From Balneola sp. (GTDB lineage Bacteria > Bacteroidota > Rhodothermia > Balneolales > Balneolaceae), in NCBI GenBank assembly GCA_017640785.1, contig JAEPPZ010000005.1:1-64000 (forward strand): a stretch of DNA of 64,000 nt, given 5' to 3'. The notes under the pieces were generated by a model, which searched no databases, was not told the origin of the DNA, and was given only the letters and a program-made list of their open reading frames with translations. The position numbers and the translations under genes are program-made. Numbering within the stretch: the stretch's first letter is position 1; every line of letters starts with the position of its first letter. Positions 63,767-64,000 of the stretch are shown here, piece after piece.

Positions 63767-64000
63767 TTATTCTGAATCTGCGCTGTCATCAACAGAAGGA
63801 GTAATCAAAGGCTTTCCTTCTTTAAGTAAAATGATAGAATCGATTAGAGTAATTGAACTTTCTTCCATTTCAGCGATCAAACGGTCAATTTTAGATACAC
63901 AATAGTTGTATCCGATTTGAAGGATGATACCCGCAATCAAACCACCGGCTGTTGTAAGAAGGGCTACTTTAATACCACCCGCTACAATACTTGGGGAAAT
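63767..64000 (-). CDS. exbB: ExbB/TolQ/MotA proton-channel protein, partial (C-terminal 77 residues)
   Basis: The frame enters from beyond the window end and stops at 63767. The visible part contains VALLTTAGGLIAGIILQIGYNY, the last membrane helix with the conserved TTAGG turn of ExbB/TolQ channels, followed by a cytoplasmic helix (KIDRLIAEMEES) and a polar tail ending DDSADSE. The N-terminal part and remaining helices are outside the window. It is the first gene of the ExbBD operon as read on this strand. Confidence 0.9.
   Translation of the reverse strand: MSPSIVAGGIKVALLTTAGGLIAGIILQIGYNYCVSKIDRLIAEMEESSITLIDSIILLKEGKPLITPSVDDSADSE

Noticed and set aside
1-64000. tRNA, rRNA or CRISPR array
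   Set aside because: No cloverleaf with CCA-proximal T-loop, no rRNA core sequence and no regularly spaced repeats were seen by eye.

Overview
The window reads as an ordinary chromosomal stretch of an AT-rich Gram-negative bacterium of the Bacteroidota/FCB group, most likely a Balneolota relative (Balneola/Gracilimonas type). The clues are a type IX secretion sorting domain with the NQNYPNPFNPSTT signature, FecR plus STN-domain TonB receptors, many long FtsX/MacB-like permeases, an actinobacterial-style E1/E2-fused 2-oxoglutarate dehydrogenase, and weak Shine-Dalgarno sequences before many genes. The taxonomic call is inference from gene content. No rRNA, tRNA or CRISPR array was recognised.

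Layout. 1-4.9 kb: an intergenic palindromic repeat, a lipoprotein, a FecR anti-sigma factor and its TonB receptor. 4.9-7.7 kb (minus strand): a sigma-54 activator response regulator and its NtrY-like kinase. 7.9-24.9 kb (plus strand): a large ABC efflux locus with a MacA-like adaptor, two ATPases and five roughly 800-residue permeases, one of them frameshifted. A serine hydrolase and a 90-residue protein are coupled to the second ATPase. A four-helix-bundle gene between inverted repeats is inserted between adaptor and first ATPase. A palindromic operator and a near-consensus sigma-54 promoter precede the adaptor, so the neighbouring two-component system probably controls this locus.

24.9-37.3 kb: a methyltransferase, then a minus-strand run of housekeeping and signalling genes (mtgA, rmuC, type II NADH dehydrogenase, alpha/beta hydrolase, exported DsrE-like protein, DUF3095 protein, deoB, GAF/degenerate-GGDEF protein, M3 oligopeptidase). 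37.5-41.2 kb: the 1206-residue fused 2-oxoglutarate dehydrogenase (kgd type), then a MerR remnant. 41.5-54.1 kb: an exported T9SS nuclease, lipoproteins, an M23 peptidase, three tandem amidohydrolase-fold proteins of which only the middle one keeps metal ligands, small membrane proteins and an exported M28 peptidase. 54.3-64 kb (minus strand): QueD, a beta-helix lipoprotein with its TonB receptor, FtsH, ThiL and an ExbB/ExbD operon running off the end.

The common theme is the envelope: TonB uptake and its ExbBD energiser, an ABC efflux array under sigma-54 control, exported hydrolases, and peptidoglycan enzymes. Intergenic gaps are rich in small palindromic repeats of at least six families. 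The most notable items are the sigma-54 control region, the inverted-repeat-bounded four-helix-bundle insertion, the A6 frameshift in a permease, the active/inactive amidohydrolase triplet, and the two degenerate or cyclase-like proteins flanking deoB. I did not find a clearly new defence or mobile system; the candidates listed are hypotheses.
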